DNA from: Lingula anatina
Lineage: Eukaryota > Brachiopoda > Lingulata > Lingulida > Lingulidae
NCBI RefSeq assembly: GCF_001039355.2
Contig: NW_019775522.1
Location: forward strand, 112,805-163,506
DNA: 50,702 bases
Reading direction: 5' to 3'
Part shown: piece after piece, positions 11,018 to 22,450 of the stretch
How positions within the stretch are numbered: the stretch's first letter is position 1
Layout: each line of letters starts with the position of its first letter
Translations under genes and position numbers: made by a program
The notes under the pieces: generated by a model
Told to the model about the DNA's origin: nothing
Database searches by the model: none
What the model saw: the letters and a program-made list of their open reading frames with translations, nothing else

Positions 11018-11855
11018 ATGAGTGTAACCAGCAAGGCGAAAGGCCCTGACGCGACGCACTCGGAATCAAGAACAAAACGCCTCTTTTCTGAACTTTTCAA
11101 CTCTAGTGGGGAAGAGTCGCCTTTTATCATGAACGACTTCACGGAAATCAAAACTGAATTAAAGAAAACAATAAAAAGTGAAGTGGGAGAAGTAAAATGT
11201 ATGGTAGAAGAAATGATGAAAAATATGACGGAAATGATAGAGTCGAGGCTATTAGAGTTGAAGAAGAAATTTGATGAAAAGTATGGGATTTTGAAAGATG
11301 GATATGACCATTTAACCGTTGAAAGGAATTACTGAAAGAAAAAATACACGAAAATAAAAAGGAAATTGCAAAATTAACAAAAATGGCGGAAGAGGCGGGC
11401 CAAATGTCGAAATCAGCACAAATCAAAGCGAACTATAATGAACAGTATTCGCGTAAAAACAATATTAAAATTTATGGTGTTAAGGAGTTAAGAGATGAAA
11501 ACACGATCAATACAGTGGCAAAACTACTCCAACAAGAAGTGGATGTCAAGGTGAACATGGATGAGCTTTTAGCAGTCCACAGAATACCAGGCAAACAGGG
11601 CCAAGAGAGACCGATTTTAGTGAAGGTGAAAAATAACGACGATCAGCTGTGAAGAAGTCCGGAAAAGGAATCAAACTTGCAGACGATGTGACGAAACTAA
11701 ATATCGAACTTCTACACAGGCTGAATGAAAATGAGTCAATTGAACAAGCCTGGTTTTTCAACGGGAACGTTTATGGAAAAGCAAAGTACAGCGAGACCAA
11801 GATTAAATTTGATATATTTGACATAATAGACGAAAAGATAAAGAAAAGAAAATAA
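11018..11855 (+). pseudogene. LINE copy 2 ORF1, frameshifted
   Basis: It is about 93-95% identical to ORF1 at 7480-8343 and begins with the same MSVTSKAKG. Two lesions break it: a one-base loss near 11325 (GTTGAAAGGAATT against GTTGAAAATGAACT in copy 1), and a 25-base deletion at about 11641 that removes part of the RRM-like region. The three resulting frames (11018-11335, 11383-11652, 11649-11855) together still cover the coiled coil, the RKNNIK block and the basic tail. It encodes no full protein. Confidence 0.85.
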
Positions 11856-12176
11856 ACAAGATGTCATTTATTCGGTGTATTGAACTAACTATAAATAAAT
11901 GCTAATGCATCGTATTGACCGATGGACACTGGTTTTCTTACTGGTAGGCCTAATTGAGTCAGACATAAAGAATATTGTGTGTAAGTGTAACCTCTATGTG
12001 GCGTGTAGTGTTGTAGGGCCTATGTATGTTTAATTGTATGGATGTGGGAGCATACTGGACTCGAATACAAGAGACGATAATTTATTGCAGAATAACTTGT
12101 TTCATAAGAAATCACTATTTACACCAGATAAGGTACTGCCAGTATAATAACCATTACCTATTGCTAATTATTGAAC

Positions 12177-15100
12177 ATGGCGAGTATTAAAATAGGGTGT
12201 ATGAACTGCAGGGGGTTGAGCTGAGATCAAGTTGAAAAGGAGAAACTTTTTTCACAAGTGTAGGAAAAAATATGACGTAGCCCTGCTAATAGATACACAC
12301 AGTGAGAAAAATGCCCAAGATATGTGGAGAAATGAATGGGGTGGAAATGTAATTTTCAGTTCACTCTCTTCAAAAAGCAGGGGAGTAATGGTGCTTCTCC
12401 GAAATTCGTTTCAATATAAAATACACAGTAAGATATTAGACCCTGAGGGGAACTTTGTCATCATGGACATAACTGTACAACAAACGCGCCTTTCGCTCGC
12501 GGCAATTTATGGACCTAACAGTGACTCACCGGAATTTTTCAAAAACATCGAACGGAAACTAAGCACACTTGGAAATACTACGATTATTATCGCCGGTGAC
12601 TGGAATGTTCCGCTTGATTACTTAAGGGACACGCGAAATTACACGAATAAAAATAATGAAAAGTCTAATAAAACTGTCCAATCACTAATGAATACTTTTG
12701 ATTTGATTGATGCATGGAGAGAGCAACACCCTTACGAAAACAAATATACGTGGCATGGCCCTCGGTCATGGCCCTCATCACAAACAAAGTCGCCTAGATT
12801 ACTTTCTTATCTCGGCCGACTTACAGCAATACTTAGTTAATTCTGACATTGATTTAGCATACCGCTCTGACCATTCACCAATATCAATAGAATTTAGATT
12901 TATTAATCAGAAAAGAGGCAAAAGGATTTGGAAATTAAATAACAGTCTATTGGGAGACCCAAACTACATCTTGCTAGTAAAAGAAACGATTACACAAGTC
13001 TTAAATGACTATAGAACAGAAAACACTGTTGAATATCCAGAAACTTTGTATAGTATAAATGATCACTTGCTTTGGGAGATGTTGAAACTCAAAATAAGAG
13101 GCAACTCGATTCGATATTCCACACAGAAAAAGAAAGAGAGAGAAAAAGCTGAAAAAGACCTAGAAGAAAGACTAAAAATCTTATATGCTACAACTGGAAC
13201 AAATTTGGATAAGGGTGAAATATTTAAGGTGGAATCAGAACTTAAAGAGTTAAGAGAATACAGAATAAAGGGTATAATAATGAGAACAAAAGCGAAGTGG
13301 AAAGTAGAGGGTGAAAAAAGTACGAAGTATTTCTGTAATTTGGANTATACTGTATGCTACAACTGGAACAAATTTGGATAAGGGTGGAATCAGAACTTAA
13401 AGAGTTAAGAGAATACAGAATAAAGGGTATAATAATGAGAACAAAAGCGAAGTGGAAAGTAGAGGGTGAAAAAAGTACGAAGTATTTCTGTAATTTGGAA
13501 AAACGAAACTATGTTGATAAAAGCATTCCTAAACTTATACTTAAAAATGGAACCGAAATTAAAACAATTGAGGATATTGTTAATGAACAGAAAAGATACT
13601 ATGCAGATTTATACTCCTCAAAAGGTACTAAAATCATTAAAAAATATTCTGACATTTTCTTTAACGATAAAACTCCCATATCACTAAACTCTCGCGAGAA
13701 AATGAAAATATAGATGCGAACATCACAGAACAAGAATGCCTAGCCGCTTTGAAACAAATGCCAAACGGTAAATCTCCAGGAATTGACGGTTTCACCGCTG
13801 AATTTTATAAGATGTTTTGGCCTGACATAAAACACTATTTACTACGATCGTTTCGATACTCATACGAAATACAAAGCATGTCCATATCGCAAAGACAAGG
13901 ACTGATAACATGTCTACCGAAGGGGAGAAAAAGAAAGAATAATTAAATAATTGGAGACCTATAAGTTTATTAAACGTCGACTATAAAATTGCATCCGCAT
14001 GTATCGCAAACAAAATAAAACCATTTCTCAGTCGAATTATAAGTGAAACGCAGTTGGGATTTCTAAAAGGCCGATATATTGGGGAGTGCACTCGGTTGGT
14101 GAACGACTTGATAGAAAAAACTGAAAAAGAAAACATATCCGGAGTTTTACTACTACTTGACATGGAAAAAGCTTTCGATTCTTTGGAATGGGTTTTCATT
14201 GAAAAAACAATTCACTTTAATAATTTTGGGGAAGAAATAGTAAGATGGTTTAGAACACTATATAAGGATATTTCAAGTTCAATTCAAAATAACGGACACT
14301 TGTCCAAATTCTTTGATATCAAAAGAGGAGTAAGACAAGGGGACCCTCTGTCCCCATATCTATTTATCTTATCATTGGAATTACTCAGTTCGGCACTAAA
14401 GCATGAGCAAGAAATAAAAGGAATTACTATCGAGGGAAATGAATATCCACTAAGTCAGTACGCAGACGACACTACGGTTATATAAAGTGATGACAGAGTT
14501 TTGCTGGAAAAACTATGGAGATCATAACCTTATTTTTAGAATGTTCTGGACTATGCACCAATTTTAATAAAACTGAGGCAGTTTGGATTGGATCAAAAAG
14601 GGGGGAAAGGGAAACAATAAAAACCAAACCAGAACTAAAATGGAATCTTGAAGGAAAATTCAAGCTCCTAGGTATAAAATACGACTTGTCCAAAGAAGAT
14701 ATATACCATGAAAACTTCTCTGAAAAACTTCATAAATACAAAAAAGTACTCGATGATTGGTCCTTTAGAAGTTTATCCTTGATACGTAAAATAGTAGTAG
14801 TACGAACGATTGCTATGCCACTGCTAATACAAATGCTCACAGTTTTACCAAATCCCGAGGAAAGCTTCTTCAAGGAATTAGAAAAAATTACTTTTGCTTT
14901 TATTTGGGGAAGCGCAATTGATAAAGTAAAAAGATCAACCATGAAAAGAAATTACGAAGAGGGGGGACTGCGCCCTCCTGACTTTAGGCTTTTAACAAAA
15001 TCCCTAAAAATTACGTGGGTAAAAAAGTATCTAAATGATAATCATAGCAGCGCATGGAAAGTACTTTTGAAGAAAAACCTAGAAAAAATTGGGGGACGTA

Positions 15101-16139
15101 ATTTTTGGCATCTCACGAAAAATGGCCTTTCACAAACAAAATTTATTTTCAATCCATTTTGGAAAAACGTTATTTCTGCATGGGCAGAATTACAAGAGAG
15201 CCCCACAGAGTCGACAAGCGACATTTTATCACGACCTATTTGGTAAAACGAAAGCGTGAGAATTAATGATGTCCCCTATTATTGGAAAAGGTGGTGTGAT
15301 AAAGGTGTCTTTTTTATATGCGATTTGATTAATGCCTTAGGCGAGTTTTACACTATAGATGAGATCAATGCAAAATATCAATCTAACTTTAACTTTCTTG
15401 AACACTTAAGTATAAGAAACTCCGTACCACAAAATTGGAGAAAACTAATTAAGGCATATGGTCATAACATAACAGAAGCTAAAAACGAAAACATTTCACT
15501 GATTCAAATGAATGAAGTATCACAGGTATTTTATAAATTGTTCCTTAAAAAGACGTGCCCCAGATTTCAAAATCGCTGGGAGTCCACTCTGCATTATCAT
15601 AGCGACGATGATATATGGGGGGGGGGGGGGGGGGGGCGATTTTTTGGGGCACCGTTTGAACAAACCGACGATACTCGACTACAAGCCCTCCAGTTTAAAA
15701 TTAACCACAAGATTTTTTGTACAAATTCTTTTCTATACAAAAGCAAACGAAGGGAGTCAGCAGAATGTACCTTTTGTCATTTGTCAAAAGAAACACTGAA
15801 ACACTTATTTTGGGACTGTGTCCATGTGCAAAATATTTGGACATGTTTGGTCAGAAGTTTGAAAAAACATTGCGGACCCACGATAGAAAGAAAACTAGAA
15901 TATTTTGTACTGGGTACTCTGAATAAGCAATTGCCCGGTATATATCTTGTCATCCTTTTAATTAAAAATATATTACTCTTTGTAGGACAAAACTGGAAAT
16001 CCCAAACTGGAAAAGCACAAAAACATTTATAAAATCATATAGAGATATAGACATGTATTCCAATTATTTACGGACTGAGAAAAAAAGATTAGAAATTACA
16101 GAGAAATGGGAGAACGTGAAGCTAATTTTCGAAAATTAG
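12177..16139 (+). pseudogene. LINE copy 2 ORF2: APE endonuclease, reverse transcriptase, CCHC; degraded
   Basis: Translation resumes across several frames. The start MASIKIGCMNCRGLS is followed by a TGA at 12222. The endonuclease (about 12232-12900) contains ALLIDTHS, AGDWNVPLD, SRLDYFLIS and SDHSPI, with a frameshift near 12760-12790. The reverse transcriptase (about 13740-14700) contains GKSPGIDGFTAEFY, NWRPISLLN, LLDMEKAFDSLEW, RQGDPLSPYLF and the catalytic YADDTT, with frameshifts near 13700 and 13945 and a stop at 14483. A stop at 15244 and a 20-G run at 15617-15636 lie in the C-terminal part. A CxxC...H...C finger (CTFC to FWDC) is at about 15767-15820, and the frame closes with KWENVKLIFEN at 16139. 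A single N at 13345 with a duplicated flank adds an artificial break. DTH instead of the usual ETH at the endonuclease Glu block is shared with copy 1. Confidence 0.85.
13182..13499 (+). repeat. False-looking direct duplication around a single N
   Basis: About 155 bases before the N at 13345 (GCTACAACTGGAACAAATTT to TTCTGTAATTTGGA) are repeated right after it (13356-13498), identical except for a 12-base gap. The pattern of two contig ends that overlap but were joined with an N suggests an uncollapsed assembly overlap rather than biology. Confidence 0.75.
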
Positions 16140-16140
16140 A

Positions 16141-16855
16141 ACATGTGGGGTTTCCCATTTCGTCCATTGTAAATGTAATTTATATTAAGTCTACACTTTG
16201 TTTCTTTTTTCTTCACACTAGTATTTTTGTATATTCATATATTTATTTTATTACGGCTCAAAAAAAGCCTTGTATCCTAGACTTATTAGCCTATTGTCTA
16301 CCTTTCTGTAAACAGTGGTTGTAAAAAGTGATAGTATACTACATTTTTATTTTTTAAACCTTGATAGAAATGACAAAGTCACAATGATAATACTATGTAG
16401 TTGCTCCAAATGTGAGAGGCATGTGTGCGTGTATGGGAGTGAGAGGTTTAGTTAATTATCCTAGTTATTATTTAGTGTATTATTGGTATATTCTGGAAAA
16501 AAAATTACCACAACCCTAGATTTCATGACCGTTTTTGATACATCCTAATAATAATCTTTTTTATGGCGGGCATGGCATTGCAAAAGTTGTGATTTAGTGA
16601 ATGAGTAAAAAGGGTTAATTACTACACATTTTTCTATTAGATGTTGTTAAACTTATATTGCCCTTGACTTATTCTCATACTTTGAGTGAGGTAAACACCA
16701 TAGTTTGTCAGAACAAAACAATTATAACAAGCTTTACATAATGTAATTGATTTGTTTGTTCCACATATTAAATAATTGGTACATATTAAATAATCAAATG
16801 ATAAGGTTTTTACTCTTAAATAGCATACCTAGATAAAATTGAAAGCTTGCTGTTC
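16141..16855. other. Non-coding, possible LINE 3' untranslated region at its start
   Basis: No gene is supported. The first few hundred bases after the ORF2 stop may be LINE 3' UTR, but copy 1 gives no comparison because it is truncated at 8790. Confidence 0.4.
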
Positions 16856-16859
16856 ACTC

Positions 16860-17250
16860 AACTCACACAACTTAAAATTTCTAAGTTTCCTGTACACTTG
16901 TTGCACACTCCTAATGAAATTGTAAGTTTATTGCACACTTTCTGCACACGCTTGTTAAAAAACCAAGTGTCTTGCACATTTTCTGCTCACTCATGACTGA
17001 AAAATTACATTTTCTGCACACTTGTTGCATACTCTTGATCAAATTTTAAGGTTATTGCACACTCTTTGCATGCTTCTATTGAAATACTAAGTCTCTTGCA
17101 TACTTTCTGCACACTATCTGTATTATGGAAATGTGCAGTGGGTGTGCAGCAAGAAAGAATTTTTATCGCACACTTCTGCACACTCCCCAAAGTTGTCTAC
17201 TGCACACTCTAGAGTGTGCTGCACATGTGCAGTACATTTGCAGCACATGT
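16860..17250. repeat. TGCACAC-rich tandem repeat, period about 41
   Basis: TTGCAC/CTGCACAC words recur at about 16931, 16973, 17015, 17056 and 17096 with diverged AT-rich spacers, a period near 41 bases. The array ends with nested palindromes near 17200-17250 (AGTGTGCTGCACATGTGCAG and similar). It looks like a degenerate satellite-like island and has no coding capacity. Confidence 0.65.
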
Positions 17251-18390
17251 ACTGTACACTTTTCATTTTGCTAAGGGATGAGAAATGCCTCTAAAACATA
17301 GACAGTAAAGATGATGCCAATCCAACATATTCAGTTGTGAAGTAGATATCAAAACTAATTCAAGATTTTTGTGAAGTTCTATATTTTATTACATATACTG
17401 CAATTATTACAGTCAACATTCAGTTTAAATTTATTTGACATTATGGAAAGATTTAGTGGGTAAACATGAAAACATACCATTAGGTGTATGGAAATTCCTG
17501 AATAATCATTGGAGGATGAAGACTTAAATTAAGTTGCTGTCTTATTCATTACATTGTTGCAAAAACTTTTGGTAGCCTATAAGTTCAAATTAAATCTTCG
17601 TCACAGAGCATTGAAGCCTAAAAAATTATAACATGTATAAACAAATATGGACACTTCGTAAGTCAACCTGTAAATGCTAGAGGTTTATCAGGCCTACTGG
17701 TAGCAGGAGTGGTTCATAACATCTTTAAAATATTATTTTCAATAACTAGCAATAATGTACGTAACCATTTTTTTCTCATGCACTTGCCTTGAAACATTCG
17801 TTTTCAATGCTGTGGTAATGAGCTGCTGGAAGGCCGTCTACTTCTGTTAGAAAGTATTCCTAGACAGGCGTGTGCCATTGGAGCTTTTCATCTTGGAAAG
17901 TTGCCATTATCCTTTGGTCATCTGGTGTAGCTATACTATAGCCTAAAAATCAAATTGTATGTTTACCAAAAAAACTCTGAAAGGAATTGGAACTGAACCT
18001 TGCAAAATGAAATAATTAAAGTACTAGTATGTGCAGTACATGCTGGGATTTTACAACTCCCACCTAGCACGACAGTTGTCCTATTTTGTGAAAGTCGGTT
18101 GCATCGTGAATAGGGGTAGGGATTTTTTTTAATTGCATTTGTCATCGCACACCGGGGGTATGACACCTTTAATTGTTTATGTAATAATATATTTACTCCA
18201 AGTAGAAATGGAAAATATTTGGTTTCTTGCTCCCCTCATCCCCACTTACAACCTTGTTTTATCCCAGGAGTGTGAACAAGCAGGTTAAGGTCTGAAGAGA
18301 GGCTGTCTGTCTATCCCCAAAGTGTAGTCAAGACTCAATGGTAAGCACTATGTTGTAGAAGTGGGCTGTCTCATGCATGTGACAAAGAAC
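17251..18390. other. Non-coding interval, no gene seen
   Basis: AT-rich sequence without supportable exons. From about 18250 it contains a diverged partial unit of the ~138-bp array that follows. Confidence 0.5.
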
Positions 18391-19597
18391 CTGATGTTGT
18401 TCCTCCAAGGAGTGCAGTCGAAGTCCAATACAAGGCACTCATCATCTTCAATGCCCTGTAAACAAATAAAAACAGGATTAGTTTTTTTCACTTCTCCTAC
18501 CCCCTCACCCACAACAAGAAAATTTACTTACCTTAAGATGTTCATCCAAGGAATGCAGCCAAAGTCTGAGGGGAGGCGTTCATCATCCTGTAAAAAGAAA
18601 TAAAAATGAGATTAGATTACTTTCACTTCTCCAACCCCCCTTCCAAAAAATGTTTACTAACCTGAAGTTGTTCATTCGTGGAGTGTAGTCGAATTCCGAC
18701 TGGAGGCACTCATAATCTTCAATGCCATTAGACAGAAATAAAAACAAGATTAGATTTCTTTCACTTCTTCTACCGCCCCTCAAAAAGGTTTATTAACCTG
18801 AAGTAGTTCATCCGAAGAATGTAGTCAATGTCCAATGTCGAGTGGAGTGCTCATCATCTGTTCTGTACAAAGAAATATAAACAAGATTAGATTTTTTCAA
18901 TTTTCAATGTATCTGTAAAAAGAAAAAAAATTAGATTTTTTTCAATTTAATTTACCTATTTCCCCCAAAATGTAAAATTTACTAACCTTTAATTGGTGAT
19001 AAGAAGAGTAGTCAATGTCCGAATGGAGGCGCTCATCATCTTCTATGTCCTGTATAAAGAAATAAGTACGAGATTAGGTTCTTTTTTTCAATTTACCTAT
19101 CCCCCCTAAAAAGTTAACTTACCTCAAGTTGTTGATAACAAGAGTACGTATTCAACGTCTGACTGGAGGCACTCATCATCTCCTTTGTCCTGTAAAGAGA
19201 AATAAAAAACTAGATTAGATTTTTTCAATTTACCTATCCCTCCCAAAAATATAAACTTTACTAACCTTAAATTGTTAATCCGAAGAGTAGTTATGTCCAA
19301 ATGGAGGCACTCATTATCCTGTAAAAAGAAATAAATACGAGATTAGATTCTTTAAAATTCATACATCCCACCACCCCAAAAAAATGAAATTTACTAACCT
19401 TAGCTTGGAGCCAAGAGTGAAGTCCATGTCCAGGTGGGCTGCTCATAATCTTCTTTGTCCTGTAAAAAGAAATGAAAAACAAGATTAGATTTTTTCAATT
19501 TACCCATCCCACCACCCCAAAAAATAAAATTTACTAACCTAAGCTTGGATCCAAGAGTGAAGTCCATGTCTGGGTGGGGTCGCTCATCTTCTTTGTC
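18391..19597 (-). repeat. Tandem array of ~138-bp units, each resembling a mini-exon with splice sites
   Basis: Read on the minus strand, each unit has a pyrimidine tract ending in ...TTTTTACAG, a 53-67 base segment, then GTTAGTAAA or GTAAGTAAA. Exon-like segments lie at 19539-19597, 19399-19459, 19266-19318, 19123-19189, 18987-19049, 18798-18862, 18662-18726, 18532-18587 and 18391-18455. Several translate similarly: DKEDERPHPDMDF, DIEDDERLHSDID, GIEDYECLQSEFDYTP, DDERLPSDF, GIEDDECLVLDFD, an acidic pattern D/G-I-E-D-D-E-x-L-x-S-D-F-D. The unit at 18662-18726 has lost its acceptor AG. Segment lengths (59, 61, 53, 67, 63, 65, 65, 56, 65) are mostly not multiples of three, so a continuous reading frame through all of them is not supported. 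The array may be a decayed mini-exon gene, a non-coding transcript or a satellite of an exon. No flanking parent gene is recognised. Confidence 0.6.
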
Positions 19598-19634
19598 CTG
19601 TAAAAAGAAATGAAAAACAAGATTAGATTTTTTA

Positions 19635-20211
19635 TGTACAGACACAGATGGGTCTGTACAGGTACATATTGCCATCACCTGCGTCTGTCGTTGCCGTCGT
19701 CGCCATGCACTTTCCTTGTAAACACGATAAGTGAAAGGCAGTTTTACTTTTTGGCGTTATATTTACAGAGCTGATGAATATTCATAAAATGCAAGTCAAG
19801 TTAGAAAATCAGCATGATCGGGCTATTATTGTAGAAGTTATGCTGTTTTTTCACTTTTCAGCATATATGCAACACTGTAAACACATTTCAACAAAAACCA
19901 ATAGGCCTGTTGTCATGAAACTCACAGGAAAAATTGATCTTACTAAAACACAGGTCAAGATCGAAAATCGGCATGATCGGGCCACTATTTTAGTAGTTAT
20001 GCTTTTTTTTTTCACTTTTCAGCATATATGCAACACTGTAAACACAATATAAGAAAAACAGATAGGCCAATTGTCATTAAACTCACAGGAGTGGTCAATC
20101 CTGCTAAAACGCAGGTTAAGTTCAAAAATCAGCATAATCGGGCCATTATTTTAGAAGTTATGCCGTTTTTAACATTTCCTTAGATTCAATTCTTAGGCAT
20201 GTTAACAGTTT
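19635..20211 (-). mobile_element. Second Helentron/pearl-like repeat, inverted relative to 8791-9160
   Basis: In plus-strand order it has the palindrome (TGTACAGACACAGATGGGTC near 19637), a GTCGTTGCCGTCGTCGCC tract near 19687, then core units with GATCGGG at 19816, 19975 and 20136 (period 159-161). Each unit also carries CAGCATATATGCAACACTGT. This is the reverse complement of the order at 8791-9160. The array runs into the N gap at 20212, so its true length is unknown. Short open frames at 19774-20052 are within repeat units. Confidence 0.65.
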
Positions 20212-21129
20212 NNNNNNNNNNNNNNNNNNNNNNNNNNNNNNNNNNNNNNNNNNNNNNNNNNNNNNNNNNNNNNNNNNNNNNNNNNNNNNNNNNNNNNNNN
20301 NNNNNNNNNNNNNNNNNNNNNNNNNNNNNNNNNNNNNNNNNNNNNNNNNNNNNNNNNNNNNNNNNNNNNNNNNNNNNNNNNNNNNNNNNNNNNNNNNNNN
20401 NNNNNNNNNNNNNNNNNNNNNNNNNNNNNNNNNNNNNNNNNNNNNNNNNNNNNNNNNNNNNNNNNNNNNNNNNNNNNNNNNNNNNNNNNNNNNNNNNNNN
20501 NNNNNNNNNNNNNNNNNNNNNNNNNNNNNNNNNNNNNNNNNNNNNNNNNNNNNNNNNNNNNNNNNNNNNNNNNNNNNNNNNNNNNNNNNNNNNNNNNNNN
20601 NNNNNNNNNNNNNNNNNNNNNNNNNNNNNNNNNNNNNNNNNNNNNNNNNNNNNNNNNNNNNNNNNNNNNNNNNNNNNNNNNNNNNNNNNNNNNNNNNNNN
20701 NNNNNNNNNNNNNNNNNNNNNNNNNNNNNNNNNNNNNNNNNNNNNNNNNNNNNNNNNNNNNNNNNNNNNNNNNNNNNNNNNNNNNNNNNNNNNNNNNNNN
20801 NNNNNNNNNNNNNNNNNNNNNNNNNNNNNNNNNNNNNNNNNNNNNNNNNNNNNNNNNNNNNNNNNNNNNNNNNNNNNNNNNNNNNNNNNNNNNNNNNNNN
20901 NNNNNNNNNNNNNNNNNNNNNNNNNNNNNNNNNNNNNNNNNNNNNNNNNNNNNNNNNNNNNNNNNNNNNNNNNNNNNNNNNNNNNNNNNNNNNNNNNNNN
21001 NNNNNNNNNNNNNNNNNNNNNNNNNNNNNNNNNNNNNNNNNNNNNNNNNNNNNNNNNNNNNNNNNNNNNNNNNNNNNNNNNNNNNNNNNNNNNNNNNNNN
21101 NNNNNNNNNNNNNNNNNNNNNNNNNNNNN
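20212..21129. other. Assembly gap of 918 N
   Basis: An unbroken N run with no sequence information. It starts inside a tandem repeat array, a typical reason for a break. Confidence 1.
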
Positions 21130-21174
21130 TTTTTTGCAATAGTTTAAAAATTCTTGTTGATTGCATTTTTACAG

Positions 21175-21297
21175 CTTGTCAAGCACAAAACTGGTGGCTG
21201 TGTCCCTTATTTTGTGTATGTGGGGGTTTATACGAATGCGCTTGCTCCAGCTGGTGGTACAATATTTGGAGGCGGTATCGCCTCTCTGATCCTCTAG
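21175..21297 (+). CDS. Candidate terminal exon, unrecognised product
   Basis: After an acceptor-like TTGCATTTTTACAG (ending 21174), a phase-0 reading gives 40 residues to a TAG at 21295. It starts LVKHKTGGCVPYFVYVG and ends GGTIFGGGIASLIL, glycine-rich and hydrophobic, with a stretch that could span a membrane. The residue pattern looks more protein-like than nearby frames, but the upstream exon would lie in or beyond the N gap. The family is not recognised, and a chance frame cannot be excluded. Confidence 0.25.
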   Translation, partial: LVKHKTGGCVPYFVYVGVYTNALAPAGGTIFGGGIASLIL

Positions 21298-21481
21298 TTT
21301 TGCAGCTGTTTTTACTTTCTGCCATATGTTTTGACGGCCATTTTGGCTTTTTTGCTATATGTAACGGGCTTAAGTGTATTCACTAGTACTGTTGTGCTCT
21401 CCTGATAGGATACACGTTCAAAAAAGCTGTCAATAAAATTTACCGGGCGACTTCTGCTCGTTTTTCTATTTTTTCTCATAA

Positions 21482-21605
21482 ATTGACGGCCATATTGAAA
21501 AATGCTCAAGGTCTCGGAAATAGCAACCAAGCTAATTTTGCTTCTCTCGACCTAAGGAATGCATTTCAGCGAAAAAAGTTTACAGGAAAAAACATTGCAG
21601 GGTTA
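21482..21605 (-). repeat. Inverted partner of the repeat at 397-520
   Basis: It matches the reverse complement of 397-520, from GACGGCCATATTG to ACATTGCAGGG. A second GACGGCCATTTTGG at about 21333 suggests an internal repeat. The class is unknown. Confidence 0.55.
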
Positions 21606-22261
21606 GCGTTCTGGCTACTCGACTAATGTGCAAATGCACTTCTATTTTTTGTGTAAGGTGGCTTTTAAAAAGTTTTTTTCTGTTTACTTACTGATTAGTT
21701 TGGTTCAGGTTACAAGTTTTTAAATTTTCTTCTTTTTTTTTCTCAGTAAGGAAAACAACAAGAATCTTGAAATGATATACATGTCCACTGTATTATTTGA
21801 TATAATTGATTCCTAAACTTTCTGATTGGGTCATAAAATAATGTGGGGTGTGACTCTAATGCATGTTCTGTTTAGGGATGCTTCTTATGAATTTTGCACT
21901 CCTTCATCTTAAACCATTTTATTACAGTCTGTTTTTACTTAAGTTATGTATATAAACTTATGTTTTATGCTAATTTCAAGCAAATGGGAAAGTCTCTCCA
22001 TTTTTACGCATAATTTTGATAAGTGAACCAGTGACTATTTTTATAACCTTTAAGAAACTATAAAACACCTAAAAGTATATGAACTTTTTAACAAGTAAAT
22101 GAATTTATTTTAAATAAACTCTACCATATAACAACTGTGGGTAAATGTCAGAAATGTTCCTTTCTTTTTTGACAAGAACCATATACCGTATACTTTCACA
22201 GTCATCCTATAAGCCTATATATTGCCAAATTCGCTAATCTTTGATTTTTATCCCATTTTAG

Positions 22262-22378
22262 ATTAAAGAGAAGTACAAGCCCAAGGAGCGCCAGAGAACC
22301 CCATACGATGAATGGCTGATGAAGAAAGAAATGGAGTTACTGGAGAAGATTAAGATGGGACAACCAGTGATATCATGA
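22262..22378 (+). CDS. Terminal coding exon of an unidentified gene
   Basis: A good acceptor (TTTTTATCCCATTTTAG, ending 22261) opens a 38-residue frame closed by TGA at 22376. The sequence begins IKEKYKPKERQRTPYDEW and ends KMGQPVIS. It is strongly charged and probably helical (MKKEMELLEKIK), as at the tail of a small soluble or membrane-anchored protein. Upstream exons must lie left of 22262, possibly in or near the N gap; the candidate exon at 21175 is one possibility but ends in its own stop. I do not recognise the family. A polyadenylation signal AATAAA at 22444 sits 66 bases after the stop, and a 59-bp duplication of the exon end follows immediately. Confidence 0.55.
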   Translation: MKEKYKPKERQRTPYDEWLMKKEMELLEKIKMGQPVIS

Positions 22379-22450
22379 CGGGACAATAGATAAAGTTACT
22401 GGAGAAGATTAAGATGGGACAACCAGTGATATCATGACAGGACAATAAAT
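22334..22450 (+). repeat. 59-bp tandem duplication across the stop codon
   Basis: GTTACTGGAGAAGATTAAGA through the TGA and GGACAATA occurs at about 22336-22390 and again at 22395-22449, period 59, with two or three differences. The second copy lies wholly in the 3' untranslated region and ends at the AATAAA. Confidence 0.85.

Larger units (their letters stand above)
10669..16140 (+). mobile_element. LINE copy 2, L1/Tx1-type non-LTR retrotransposon (near full length, inactive)
   Basis: The element comprises a 5' leader (10669-11017), ORF1 (11018-11855) and ORF2 (12177-16139), so the order is leader, ORF1, 321-base spacer, ORF2. It keeps the unbroken CAAATATGAGTGTAACC junction that copy 1 lost to the foldback-like insertion. 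The 3' end is not clear: no poly(A) or target duplication could be placed with confidence downstream of 16140. APE endonuclease, reverse transcriptase and a C-terminal CCHC motif place it in the L1 superclade; the YADDTT box and GKSPGIDG block resemble Tx1-like elements of marine invertebrates. Confidence 0.85.

Noticed and set aside
18391-19640. CRISPR-like array because of regularly spaced repeats
   Set aside because: The repeats are ~138 bp with diverged cores and eukaryotic splice signals; there are no short identical repeats with unique spacers.
20186-21386. Two long frames across the N gap
   Set aside because: They consist almost entirely of unknown residues created by N.
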